NCBI GenBank assembly: GCA_008704415.1
Contig: VXIS01000265.1
Location: 1-64,000 of the forward strand
DNA: 64,000 nt
Source: Sphaerosporella brunnea
Lineage: Eukaryota > Ascomycota > Pezizomycetes > Pezizales > Pyronemataceae
Direction: 5' to 3'
Both the position numbers and the translations under genes were made by a program. The notes beneath the pieces were generated by a model. That model saw only the letters and a list, made by a program, of their open reading frames with translations, made no database searches and was not told the origin of the DNA. Shown piece after piece: positions 1-10,178 of the stretch (position 1 is the stretch's first letter; every line of letters starts with the position of its first letter).

Positions 1-58
1 CCCACCCCAACCTAACCTCACTCCACCCCGCGCGCCGCAACCGCAACCACAATCCGCA

Positions 59-399
59 ATGCGCAACGCCTTCCCCCTCGGCCTCGCCGTCCTTTTCGGC
101 GTCATGAATGGTTTCCCCCCCCCTGCTGCTCCCCCCTCCTCCTCCTGCAGCAAAAGCCAAGACAAAAAAAAAAAAAAGAAACAGAAAACATAGCTAGCTA
201 ACACGCAACGCGCGCGCGCGCAGGAATCTACATCTTCAAGCCCATGATAATCGAAGCGCGGGCGCAGCGTCTCCGGGAGCAAGGGCTGGACATCGGCGGA
301 GCGGGTCACGAAGACAAGGTCGAGGAGGAGATCGTGTGCGCGAATGAGCGGGAGCGGGCAGCAAAGAAGAAGACGGCGTCCGGTAGTAGCAGTACTTAG
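59..399 (+). CDS. small single-pass membrane protein, two exons
   Basis: Model join(59..110,224..399), 75 aa. Exon 1 encodes a hydrophobic segment beginning MRNAFPLGLAVLFGVMN. A 113-nt intron starts GT after a split Gly codon and ends in a CAG at 221-223. Exon 2 continues in frame with GIYIFKPMIIEARAQRLRE, then a charged, Lys/Glu-rich tail ending KKKTASGSSST. The shape (one N-terminal membrane helix, a conserved-looking F/Y-K-P-M-I-I-E turn, a short soluble tail) resembles small fungal mitochondrial membrane proteins such as the Ecm19 type. That name is a guess from layout, not a firm match. The reading frame is also open from base 2 to the ATG, so a longer N-terminus beyond the window cannot be excluded. 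The donor (G|GTTTCC) is weak. Confidence 0.55.
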
Positions 400-538
400 T
401 TGTGTAATAACTAACTACATATCTACTAAAGTTACAACTAACACGAAAAAACAAAAAGCAACGCAAAAGAACTCAATCTATTCCGCCACAAATTCTAGAA
501 AGCACCACGACGACGACTCAGTCAGAGTAAATACCCTT

Positions 539-2288
539 CTATACCTTGTTGGTGTTGGTGTTGGTGTTGTTGTTGTTGCTGTTGCTGTTGCTGTTGGTGG
601 CGGTGATGTTCGTCTTGCTCCTCCACTTCTTTTTTCCACTGCCACCGTTGTTGGGGGTCGGAGTGGTATCCGGGGACTTGCCCTTGGCCGAGGATTTGGA
701 CGGCGTAGTGTTTCCGCCCTTTTTCGGGGAGGGGGTGGTGGATGCAGCAGGGGCACCGCGAGCTTCCGTCTCCTTAGGGCCGGCGGCGGCGGCTGCCTTC
801 TTTTTGGTCCACCTGCGTTTAGGAGGGCTGGAGGATGGACTCTGCTCCGGAGACTTTGACGGGGTGGCAGCGGTGGTAGCCATAGTAGGGGAGCCGTCGT
901 CCCCCGCCTCCTTGCGGGCGGCAGCGGCTAGCTTCTTTTTTTGTCTCCGAGTCGCAAAGTGCTTAGGCTTAGCCGGCTCCGGCGTGACGGGCGTCTCTAG
1001 GGGAGCAGGTGTGTCCATCGCGGCTGGAGTCTCCACAGGAGCATGGTCCCTCCGCTTCTCCACAATCTCTACCACACGCGCTTTCCCGCGCACCTGCACC
1101 CAGGCCTTCATCTCCAAACGCCTCTTACTGCCCACAACCGACTTCTTGAGATCATCCAGGAGCTCTATGATTTTGATAAAGACCTCCTCATCTCCATCCG
1201 CGACTCTGGCTTTGAAACGCATGGCCAGGACCAAGGGCGAGAGCAGCACCACCAAAGCGCACAGCTCCCAGAACCCAGTTCGCGGGACCATGGTGCGGTT
1301 GCTGATCAAGGCCTCAAGCAAGCTTGCAAACACGTTTGCCTTGCTGCGAAGCTTCTCCTTCGAAAAGGGCACGGGCGCCTGAAGCATACGCCACATGCTG
1401 CGGACGAGCATGCAGATGCGAGGGAAGTAGGGAAAGTGTTTTTCGACTGTGACGCGGTTCAGGAAACGATGGGACACGGGAAGAAGGTAGTCCGTTATGG
1501 CTTCTTTCACCTGGCCAGCGTAGCTGTCGTAATTGTTGCTTAGAATGGAGGCTCTTGCGAGCAGCGCACGGTACTGCGAGGAGAGGTGTGGGTGTTTGGG
1601 CTGCGAGGCAACGAAGTACGGGTCGAAGGAAACCAATGCCAAAAGCAAAGCGTGGGGGGTCTTTTCGGCGGCGGTCAAGCCGGAAATGTAGACACTACAT
1701 TCTCATCCGTCAGTCCCCATACAGCGTCATCGTCAACAGAAGGGTAAACAAACCGGATTTGCCGCTCAGAATCCATGATGATATCCATAAGCTCACCAGC
1801 TTCACAATCCGGCACGCGGAGCTCTTGGACATGGGCCTGAACCAGCAGTCCCATGGTGTGCACAGTATCCTCCATTTCCTTGACCTTTCCAGCCAAGTCC
1901 GTCAGTCTCTGTTTCCGCCGCCACCGCCGTCCGAAGTTCAGGCAACACTCACCTCCCTGGTAATCTCTCCCAGTGCCTTCACCAACTTCTTCTTCGACGC
2001 ATTCGACAAGTTAGCTCCACCATCGGTGCAAGCCCAGACCTTCATCATCGCCTCCACGTCGTCGAAGCATCCCACCAGCCGCTCACTCAGCTTCGTGTCG
2101 AGGGCACTACCCCGAAATTCCGGCATGTGGTTCTGGTACATGTAGGGCAGCTGCGCCACTGCGCCTGAGTCGGAGGTAGAAGACGGCGAGTTCGGAGAGC
2201 GAGAGCGAGAGCCATCTTCGTAGCTGCCATGGCCATCGCTGCTGACGTCGCTGTCGGCGGTGCCGTTGTCATCACTGAGTCGCACCAT
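539..2288 (-). CDS. uncharacterised three-exon protein with Lys-rich, Asn/Thr-repeat tail
   Basis: Model complement(join(539..1660,1723..1908,1953..2288)), about 547 aa. Three open segments join in frame: exon 1 ends ...GEITRE before GTGAGT, exon 2 starts RLTDLAGKVKEME and ends YPSVDDDA before GTATGG, exon 3 starts TPHALLLALVSFDPYF. The second intron is 62 nt. The first is only 44 nt, and an alternative in-frame acceptor 24 nt further on gives 68 nt. Residues 1-110 are acidic and Ser-rich. The middle has one hydrophobic stretch (FWELCALVVLLSPLVLAM). The last 170 residues are basic low complexity (KKK clusters, Ser/Thr/Pro) and finish in a run of Asn-Ser and Asn-Thr pairs encoded by a GTT-type repeat near 545-600. 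I do not recognise the family. The start is the ATG at 2286-2288; an upstream in-frame start at 2390 is possible. It ends about 140 bp from the convergent gene at 59-399. Confidence 0.6.
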
Positions 2289-2981
2289 GTTGAGTAAGCA
2301 GAAGTTTGGAGGGGGACGTTGGTTAGAAAGCTGCGTTGATGTTGACTGAAGGTGGGGCTTGTCTTTGCACGTCGTAGCAGTAAGATTCACTGGACATCAT
2401 TCGCTCTAACTGAGTTGAATGCCCACCCTCACCACCAGCCACCAGCGAGTGAGCGAGCGTGTTAGAATCTAGAAGCTGCCTCTCCAAACAACCGCTCCAG
2501 TCACGCTGTCCACTCGAGTGAGTCTAAGAATAGCAAACCGTGCACTCCTTTGAGTGCCAACGCCAGCGTCTCCAGAGGCTCTTGCTGCTTGCCCAGCGCC
2601 ACAGATTGCTGCCAGCAAACCAATCAAACCCCTCACACTCTAGCCACCCAGGCGTGCATGACAAACGTGGCCTGCAGCGTTCTCCCGCCGTCCACGCACG
2701 CACGCACGCCTCCCTCTTCCCCAGACGGCAGCAAGCGAGCCAATCGTGGCTTTAGTTCCAAAGCAGTAATTTCCAACGTCAGGTCATCATCTCAGCTCAA
2801 ACATTAATTACTTGGTAGGTAGAAATCCTCCCTACAAACTCCAAAGCAAACAAAAAGGGAGCCGTTGAGGAACGGCAGCGTCAATGTACAAGAAGTAAAG
2901 CAAGCAGAAATAGGAATGCGCAACCTCATAAACCGTCGTGACGTCATAGCAACTTTTTGGAGCGATAGAGAAGAGGCGAAA

Positions 2982-3480
2982 TCACAACGTAGCTGTTCCG
3001 CTGCTCTGGTCGTAATCCTCCTCATGTACAATCCTCAGCGTCTCCTCGATGAGCAAAAGATCATGTTCAATCAGCTCCGCCCAATTCTGGATATCGCCGA
3101 TTTCCTGCCAAACTTGTCAAACAAGGCCCGTTTTCGCAACCAGGGGCACAAAACGCTACCTTCAGCTTGCCGCGTGCACTATCAGCCATGGCGCCCCACT
3201 GCTTCGTCGTTTTTGCGAGCTGGGTGGTCTTGTTGCGGAGCTGCTTCGACTGGTTGTCCAACGCCGCCGCATTGCCGTGGATAGTGGCGATGCGATCTCG
3301 AAGCTCGAGATCGACTGAAGATCCGAGATTCTGCAGCTCGCGGTTCAAGACGGTGCGGGCCTCATCTGGGAAAGGTTAGCGGAAGCTACGAAGTGAACGG
3401 GGCTTGGGATGCAGACCGGCGCGCTTGTAACGGTCCTTGCGGAGGAGCTGGTCTTCCTTGATGAGTCTAGCAGTGGCCAT
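2982..3480 (-). CDS. BLOC1S1: BLOC-1 complex subunit 1 (BLOC1S1/GCN5L1-like)
   Basis: Model complement(join(2982..3104,3160..3365,3417..3480)), 130 aa, close to the usual size of this family. The 51-nt first intron has a CTAAC branch site; the second is 55 nt. The N-terminus MATARLIKEDQLLRKDRYKR is basic. The core is a continuous amphipathic coiled coil (VLNRELQNLGSSVDLELR, then LAKTTKQWGAMADSARGKLK). Exon 3 supplies the C-terminal block EIGDIQNWAELIEHDLLLIE followed by ETLRIVHEE, matching the D-x-(E/Q)-N-W-A pattern I expect in BLOC1S1/GCN5L1 proteins. Known family members belong to BLOC-1/BORC complexes that act in endosome and lysosome-related trafficking (yeast Bls1). The splicing is well supported because all three exons complete the family profile without gaps. 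Confidence 0.85.
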
Positions 3481-4699
3481 TGGAAGAGGAGATTCGAACT
3501 GTGAGATGGTGTTCAAGAAGCGTGTACAAAAAGAGGTAGGTAGGTAGGAGAAATGTCCGCGTAGTCTTAGTGGTGGTAAAGAAGAAGAAGAAGAAGAAGA
3601 AGAAGCAAAAGCTCGCCCGGAATCCGTCCAGATATAGCAAAAGAGCGATCCACCTCGTATCCCTCCTCCCTTCCCCTTTCCTACCGACTTCTTGCTTCTT
3701 CCCCTCCCTTCCTTCCTTCCTCCCTCAACTAACTACCACACCCACCCACTTCCCCAATTGCTACACTCCCGAGCCAAACAGCGAGCGCCAACGCAGCAAC
3801 CTCCCTCCCTCCCCCGGTCCGGATACGCGAAGGGCAAAGTTGGCGGAAGCGGTGGAGGCTGGTAATCCGGAGGAGAGCTCCGCTCCGCGCGACGCGATCG
3901 ATGTATGCGCGTGGTGGGGCGGGGGGGAGGGGGAGCGGAAGGAGGAGAAGGTGCCGGATGGATGCGTTGGCAAACGGAGAGAGCTGGAGATAGGATGATG
4001 GTAGCACGGGCTTGCGCGGTGCTGTTGTTCTTTACTTGATGTGTTGCTGACTGTGAGGTTCTGCTCCTTAGCACCGTCGCGGTGTGGGGCGGAACCTTTA
4101 GCTCCTGCATCAACGTTCAACCATCCTCATCAACAGCGCCAATGGCAGAGTGGGGCAGAAACGCAGCAACGGGAGGGGGGAACACCCCAAAACCGGACGC
4201 CGAAAATGCCCATCTCGACACAATCAAAAAAACAAAACAAAAAACAAAACAAAAACCAACACCCCCAGGAACACTGTTTTCGTGGACGCCTCTGATTCGC
4301 AACCTGCACGACACGTTGTCAAACGCGCAACGATCCATCCGTCCCACAGAAACGATGTGGACGTCAGCAGCCGAAGCAAGCTGTGTGTGTGTGTGCCTGA
4401 TCCTTGAAACTGCCGAAACAAAAAACAAAAACAAAACCGAGCCACACTGTGGCTCAACAGCCGTCAACGGTACGACTTCCAAAAAAAAATGTACAGGAAT
4501 GCCAGGTAAATGCAGATGCGATCAGATGAGCGACTCATCATCTCATCATGCAACCCCGGTTCCCGGGCGCAGGACCCACAGTGCTGGAATCCTGCGCCAC
4601 AAATGACATCACTCCCCGCTCTCCCCGCTCTCCCCCACGCGCATAAAGCTCCCACGCCACCCTGTCCCCAACATCCCCTCCCCCCAACACGCAACCACA
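3481..4699. other. gene-free stretch with an AAG microsatellite
   Basis: Intergenic DNA upstream of the divergent BLOC1S1 homolog and of the small gene at 4700. It holds a (GAA)n/(AAG)n tract at about 3578-3605, long pyrimidine-rich stretches (3660-3740) and A-rich runs near 4225-4260. Open frames here are short and Pro/Ser/Arg-rich with no motif; I regard them as chance. Confidence 0.5.
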
Positions 4700-4957
4700 A
4701 TGCCAATCCCACTCTACACAACCGAAAAGCCGTGCACCACCACCTCCGCCTCCCCGTCGACCTCCACCACCACAAACACTCCCGCCACAAACACCACAGA
4801 ATCCTGCGACGCCGCAAAAGACGAGCTTGCGCGCACGCTTGCGCGCCGCACGGGGGACGAGCATGTGCAGGCGGAGGAGTTGAGCCGCGAGGAGGCGCTG
4901 CGGCTGTATGAAGAGCGGATGGAGGAGGAGTATGCGAAGCGTGAAGGGGGTGCTTAG
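4700..4957 (+). CDS. small acidic conserved-looking protein
   Basis: Single-exon frame, 85 aa. The first 30 residues are Thr/Ser-rich (KPCTTTSASPSTSTTTNTPA). The rest is charged and helical: CDAAKDELARTLARRTGDEH, then EELSREEALRLYEERMEEEY. The change to strongly biased Glu/Arg/Ala composition after residue 35 and the ATG context (ACAATGCC) favour a real gene. A TATA-like CATAAAG lies about 60 bp upstream near 4643. Short proteins ending in a Y-A-K-R-E-G-G-A type helix occur as hypothetical proteins in many filamentous ascomycetes, but I cannot name a function. Confidence 0.55.
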   Translation: MPIPLYTTEKPCTTTSASPSTSTTTNTPATNTTESCDAAKDELARTLARRTGDEHVQAEELSREEALRLYEERMEEEYAKREGGA

Positions 4958-5245
4958 AGGGAGGGGGGAGAGTTGCTTTGTTGCGCGGCGGTGGGGATGT
5001 ATAACAAGCCTTGTAACTTGAAGCGCGGGACACCTTTTGGGATATTCCTGTTGATTCTGAGACTTGCGGCCCTGTCAAACGATCACCGGCTATCACAGGC
5101 GAGTGACAAATGTGCAGGACCTTTCATCCCAATCATTACTAAAAATACATTTAATCGTGATAAAAAAGAACACGCCCTACGAAACGCCATGATATCAATT
5201 GAACCCAGTCTTTTAAAAAGGAACCCACAACTGCAGCCACAAAAT

Positions 5246-6242
5246 CTATGACCCATCGCCCAGCGCCTTAACAATCCCCCAGCTCGCGCCGGCAGCAACA
5301 CCACCAACAACCATCATCTCAATCCCTCCCCGAACGCGTCCCATCCAGCCTTTGTTCCCCTCTCCCACCGCCACCACTCTCGCCACACCAAACAAAAACA
5401 AGCAGGCGGCCATCACGCCCACGCTCCACAGGAGGCCGATCATCACCTGAGTCCTGGCGACAAAAAAGTACGGCAGCAGTGGGATCGCGCCGCCAATGAA
5501 GTAACCAGCAGCGATTGTAAGAGCCGAGGAAAGTGGCGTGCGTTTTGTTGATTCGGATGGAGGGAGGGAGTGGTGGAATGCCATTATGAAGTTGATAGTG
5601 GCCACAGGATCCTTCAAGATGGAATCAACCAAGGGCGCTATACTCTCGTGTGGTAGGTGGTATGGGCGGAAGACGTCGTGGATTATTTCTGGGATTTCGG
5701 AGGGGGATGAGGCCACGAGTTTTTCGGTTTCCGTCAGAGTGTGTTCGTAGAATTCACTGCATGCAAACCTGTTAGTAGGATGTGAGAAGGTGAGAAGGAG
5801 AGACAGACGCTTCACCACGGCCCGCAAGCCAGCCACCAAGTCCCATGCTGATACTCCCAGCAATCAACTCCGCGCACCCCCCAAAAATGACCACGCGGGT
5901 ATCATTAAACGCCGAGAGCCCCGCCGTCAGAGCGAACGGCACCGTGAGGCCATCTGACAACCCAATGATCGCATCCGAGATAGTTCTCGCATCGAGCCAG
6001 GGTTTGCGGGAGCTGCCGCCGTTGGAGGGGGAGGAGGAAGAGCTGGCGGTCGTCGAAGTCTGCGACGAAAGCGACGGCCGCCGTTTAAGCGGGCATTCGG
6101 GATGCGGGCAGTCTTGCCATGGCTGGTTCGCGGGAGAGCACGCGTTGTAGATAGTAGTCGGCAGCAGCGGCGCAGCTTCTTGACCCCGAGACCGCTCACT
6201 GGAGCTCGGGAGGATGGCGTTTTTGAGGGCTACTATTGACAT
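5246..6242 (-). CDS. CCC1: Ccc1/VIT1-family vacuolar iron (Fe2+/Mn2+) transporter
   Basis: Model complement(join(5246..5756,5809..6242)), 314 aa; the intron is 52 nt with a CTAAC branch 14 nt before the acceptor. The CCC1/VIT1 family moves cytosolic iron or manganese into the vacuole. After a Ser-rich cytosolic N-terminus (about residues 1-85) comes the family core: ISDAIIGLSDGLTVPFALTA, then a second helix with GGCAELIAGSISMGLGGWLA, then GRGEAEFYEH, which is created exactly by the splice. A charged cytosolic loop (metal-binding helices in this family) separates the first two membrane helices from a C-terminal group of three: ALTIAAGYFIGGAIPLLPYF, a Leu/Val-rich helix and a final Gly-rich helix. 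Length and architecture fit a fungal Ccc1. The donor GTCTGT is non-standard, but the joined sequence is the best evidence for it. Confidence 0.9.
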
Positions 6243-7272
6243 TGTTGCGGTGATGTGTATGCCGAGGAGGAAGCTGGTGGATCCTCTGGTTGAAATGGGC
6301 CCTTTTGACTTGGTAGACCTCGAAGACGGGAAGACCCTTTCGAAACGGGATTTCTACCCTTCTTCAACGGGCAGGGGCTGTGTAGGTTTGTCGATCAATA
6401 CGTCATGCAAAAACCGGTGTCCGTCCGTCGGTAAAATTCCAGCTTCCCGAGAGGAATTTGAAGCCTCCCTTCGTCAAATACTGCTGCAATTGTTGGTGAT
6501 GCCATTTTCCTGTTGCGACTTCGTTCCTCCTTATAAAAGCGCTCCGCAAGGCAAAGTCCATCTTGAACCCAGCTTGCTTCTTTTGGTTTGTGCGACGTCG
6601 GCAGGAAAGCACCCCGGCCTGCCGAAATGCCCGGAGAATCAACCTTAATGTCAGCCAATCACAGCGAGCACATTTCAAATCGCTCAGTGCTGGGCGCGAA
6701 CTTCCGATTACGCGTACACGTGCACGTGCTTGAGAGACGCGTTCTCCGCGATACTGGGTGGCGACGGTTAGCTTTGTGACCGTCCACCGTATGTCCGAAT
6801 ATCAGGGAAGAATCTACTTGCAACTACTCGACGAAAAAAAAGTATTCGGACACTCACAGCCAAGCCACGCAGTGAAAAATCGATAACTTCTCTGGATTTC
6901 ACTCAAAAAATTTGGAAGAAGTCTCAAATTAAGAGATAGCAGTTGAAACCCTTCAGGCGTAAAGAATTTGTGCTGACGATTTTTTGTTGCGCTGTTGCGT
7001 TTTGGTGGGACACCCGCGGGTTACGAGTACACAAGGTGTCCGAATACTTTTTTTTTCGTCTAGTAGAAATCCGGTCTTGAAAAAAGATGGAATCGCTCTT
7101 TTCCAATGGGTGAGTTATTGGGTTCGATATCCAAACCTTTGACCTTGTCATTCAGTTTAGGAACACTCTGCCAAAGAACCCATCTATCCGGTTCAAGAAT
7201 TATATACACACTACTATGTACACATCTGTCAGAATACCACAGCAAGCCACGGCGATGTCTCCATACTCATGC
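6243..7272. other. intergenic region holding one TIR element
   Basis: No gene seen. The region holds the inverted-repeat element at 6824-7066, described separately. The rest is unremarkable sequence between the divergent promoter of the iron transporter and the 3' end of the esterase gene. Confidence 0.5.
6824..7066. mobile_element. non-autonomous TIR element (Tc1/mariner-like MITE)
   Basis: The left end (6824-6853) and right end (7036-7066) are inverted copies: CTACTCGACG, an A-run, AGTATTCGGACAC, against GTGTCCGAATACT, a T-run, CGTCTAGTAG. Both ends carry TA next to the CT(C/A)GACG terminus, consistent with TA target duplication. The 180-bp interior is AT-rich and has no transposase frame. 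The termini and an internal GAAAAATCGAT match the element at 56098-56357, so two copies of one family are in this window. Confidence 0.75.
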
Positions 7273-9360
7273 CTAATCTTCGACATCAATCGGCTTGACC
7301 AGCCCCCCAGTAAGACCCTTCATCCTGCGCCCCATCAAGTCGTCCTCGCTCCCAAGGCTGACAACGCTGCCAGCTCTCTTTCCCCTTCCCCTAGTAGTCT
7401 TCGCACGTCCTCTCCCGCGGGGCTCGTTCCCATTAGTCTTCTTACCCAGCCCACCACCAATCTCCAGTGGCTTCTCCTCATCGCTCGTGTATGCCGTAAG
7501 GTAATCAGCCATTCCCAAGCGCTCTTCATCGATATCCACCTCAGCACCTGGATGGTCTTCAAATATGCGAGTGATCCATACAGCACACTTGCGTAGCTCT
7601 CTGGTGGCTTCGGGGAAAAGACTAGCCATCTGAAGGAAGCCGTGAGAGATGCCTTGGATCAGGCTCACTTCCACCTCATCGCTGTCCGGTTCTTTGGATT
7701 TCAGACCGAGTTCGCGGCGATGGCGCCGGACAGCTTGTTTTGCGGCACGGATGCGGCCGGCGAAGATCACTGTGTCGTCTACGAGAGGGTCTCGCTCTCC
7801 AGTAAGAAAGTAAACCGGCGGGAACCTGGCAAGCAGGGATTCTGGCGCTACGATGGGCGAGAGCAAAAAGTCTGCCTGGAAATCGGGCCGATTGTCGGGA
7901 CCGATGTAAAGAATGACCATTGCCCGCATCATCTCCGGGGTAAGGACTCGGTCGTTAAAGTAACTCAAACGAGATGTCACTGCAAGGCGGGTGCTGAACT
8001 CTTTCGGATCTGCTGAATCGGTGGATGGTGCCGGTGACGGTGCGTCTCTTTGTTTGTCCAAAGCAATCGTTTTGTTTGCGCCGCTGGGCTTATTGGGGGC
8101 GGTGTTTGAGCTGAGTGAGGGTGGATGACCGCCAGACGTTGTCTCGTAATATTCGCTCTTCTTCCGGACGACGCATCTGTTGGTATCCAGAGTTTCTCTC
8201 TGGCGTATGAGTTTCATCTGCTCCTCAGACATCCAGGAGGACATGTTGAGGTCGAGGCTGGGATAAATAAGAATAACACCTGTGGGCAAAGGGAGGCCTT
8301 TACATCCGGCTTCCATCAGATGGCCAGTAGAAGAGGTAGATGTAGCATTCAGGATCATGAGGACCACTGCAGCGGCGAAGTTTCCGCCGGCAGAGTCTCC
8401 GGTCAAGGCAATCTTGGGCATTACATCCCCCGAAAGGCCAACACAGCGGCCACGGCTGTAGATGATCGAGTGGTAACAATCATAACACTCATTAAGAGCA
8501 TAAGGATATGGAAACTCCGGGGCCTTTTTGTAGTCAATCGAGATGACCGGGACGCCGGGGCAGAGTCGGGCCCAAGCAAGCAGCTTGTCATCATGGTGGC
8601 GTGGAGACATCGCGACAAAGCCTCCGCCGGGGAAATCCAACACGATATTTCTGCATGCGCGAAGTTCCTCTCGAGTACCTTCAAAGTATAGCCAGGCATT
8701 GACGGGTTCTTTGTAGACTGACTCCTTCGGACGGGGAATGCGCAATGGCCGAGGTGCAAACCGGTTGGGATTCGGATGCAATATCTTCGTAAGAGCATTG
8801 AGGTATGGAGTTCTGGATTTGTTCCAGGAAACTCGAAGATGGTCGACCGTGATTGTGGCACGGACCCGACGGACCTGTTACCGCAAAGTCAGAATCAATG
8901 TTAGGACCCTAGCTTTTGGTGGAGACTCTACCTTCTCATCCGCCCGCTCGGCGGCGAACAGATAATAAATCGTGAACAATACGCTACAGGCGTCCCTCAC
9001 CCACTTTTTCCGGATCCGCATAGCTGTCCAAAACCCAGCATCCAGAGCTGTCATAATCCAGGTGGCTCTAAAATAACTCCTGGTATACAGATTGGCCAAC
9101 GGCTCGGGGGATTCCAGGTTGAACAGTTTTGCAAAGTTGCGGGAGACATAAAGATACAGCAAGGTGAGCGTAACCGTCTGGAAAGGCGTCACGCGCTTGG
9201 AGAAGAATTTCGAGAGCCGTCGAAGAAGCGGTACTGGTGGGCCGTGCTTATTCCCACGCAAGAGGTAAAGTGACCAGAAGAGCAGTACACTCAGGACCTG
9301 GTACTTGCGGAATTGAAGTGAAGGGCGGCCCAAGACGTGGTCTAGGCGGCCTGTCAGCAC
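7273..9360 (-). CDS. HSL-type alpha/beta-hydrolase (esterase/lipase)
   Basis: Model complement(join(7273..8874,8932..<9360)), at least 676 aa; the intron is 57 nt. The N-terminal exon has hydrophobic stretches (YQVLSVLLFWSLYLL and others), suggesting ER or membrane anchoring. The hydrolase domain then shows LDFPGGGFVAMSPRHHDDKL (the oxyanion-hole loop, with FPGGG where HGGG is usual), the nucleophile elbow GDSAGGN near residue 300, an acid region TGERDPLVDD, and the His loop ISHGFLQM. These are the Ser-Asp-His elements of the hormone-sensitive lipase group that includes fungal steryl acetyl hydrolases. An inserted Ser/Pro-rich loop and a basic C-tail (GRGRAKTTRGRGKRAG) are lineage features. 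The 5' end is uncertain: the frame is open to a stop just upstream of 9360 but has no ATG, so a small upstream exon or an unusual start is missing. The substrate is not predicted. Confidence 0.8.
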
Positions 9361-10178
9361 AGCTCCATAAGGACAGCGAAACGCACCACATGCCTATCAT
9401 GCTGCATCGATCAAAGGCCGTTTCATAGATAACAAAGAAAGGATTCTGGCTGAACGCAGAAATGGTCTACTTATTCTAACGGCAACAGAGGGAAAGAAGG
9501 AAAAGGCAAGGGGGAGAGAAAAGGAGAAGGACGACGAGCAACTCAGAAACGATGGATGGATGGGCTTGTTTGGGGAATTTGGGGGCTCGTGATATCGTTG
9601 GGGGATGAGGGGGGGGGATGCACAGCAACATAGCAGCATGTGAAAGTGCTGGCACCCTGCGTCATAGGATCACATGCCCGGATGGCCCTGGCCGAACGAT
9701 CTCGTGTAACGCGCTCTGCAGCTGCACAAGTGGCCCTGCAGCCAAAGAAGACGCAAAGAAGAGCGGCAGAAGCATCACAACAACATCATCGTCTCTCGGG
9801 GCTGTCATCGAAGTTTGCTGAAGGCGCGTGGTGCTGCTGAAGCCTGAAACCCGGGGCAACGGCGGAGGGCGGACTTGCAATTGATCAGTGGTCGCGCTTG
9901 AGTCCGGCTTAGGCAGTCATGGTTAGTCACTCACTCCGAACACCTGCATCCGCGTGGGATGGCTAAAAATACAGAGGAAACGCTTCCGATGACATTTTTC
10001 GAGTGCTCAAAAAGGCGCGGCCATACCTTGCCAAGGGTTCATGCATTGTGATTCACGACGCGTCGAACGCGTTGCCTTGTGTTGCACGTCGCGTCTTTCT
10101 GCAATTTCGGTTGCAGCCGCAACCTCTCGACGCGCCTCCAGCCTCAACAACCAGAAAAATTCCACCCGACGTTATGTC
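9361..10178. other. divergent promoter region
   Basis: Intergenic DNA between the esterase and the Mms22/Mus7 homolog. It is pyrimidine-rich on the minus strand at 9470-9640. It may contain the missing first exon of the esterase. Nothing else is seen. Confidence 0.4.
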
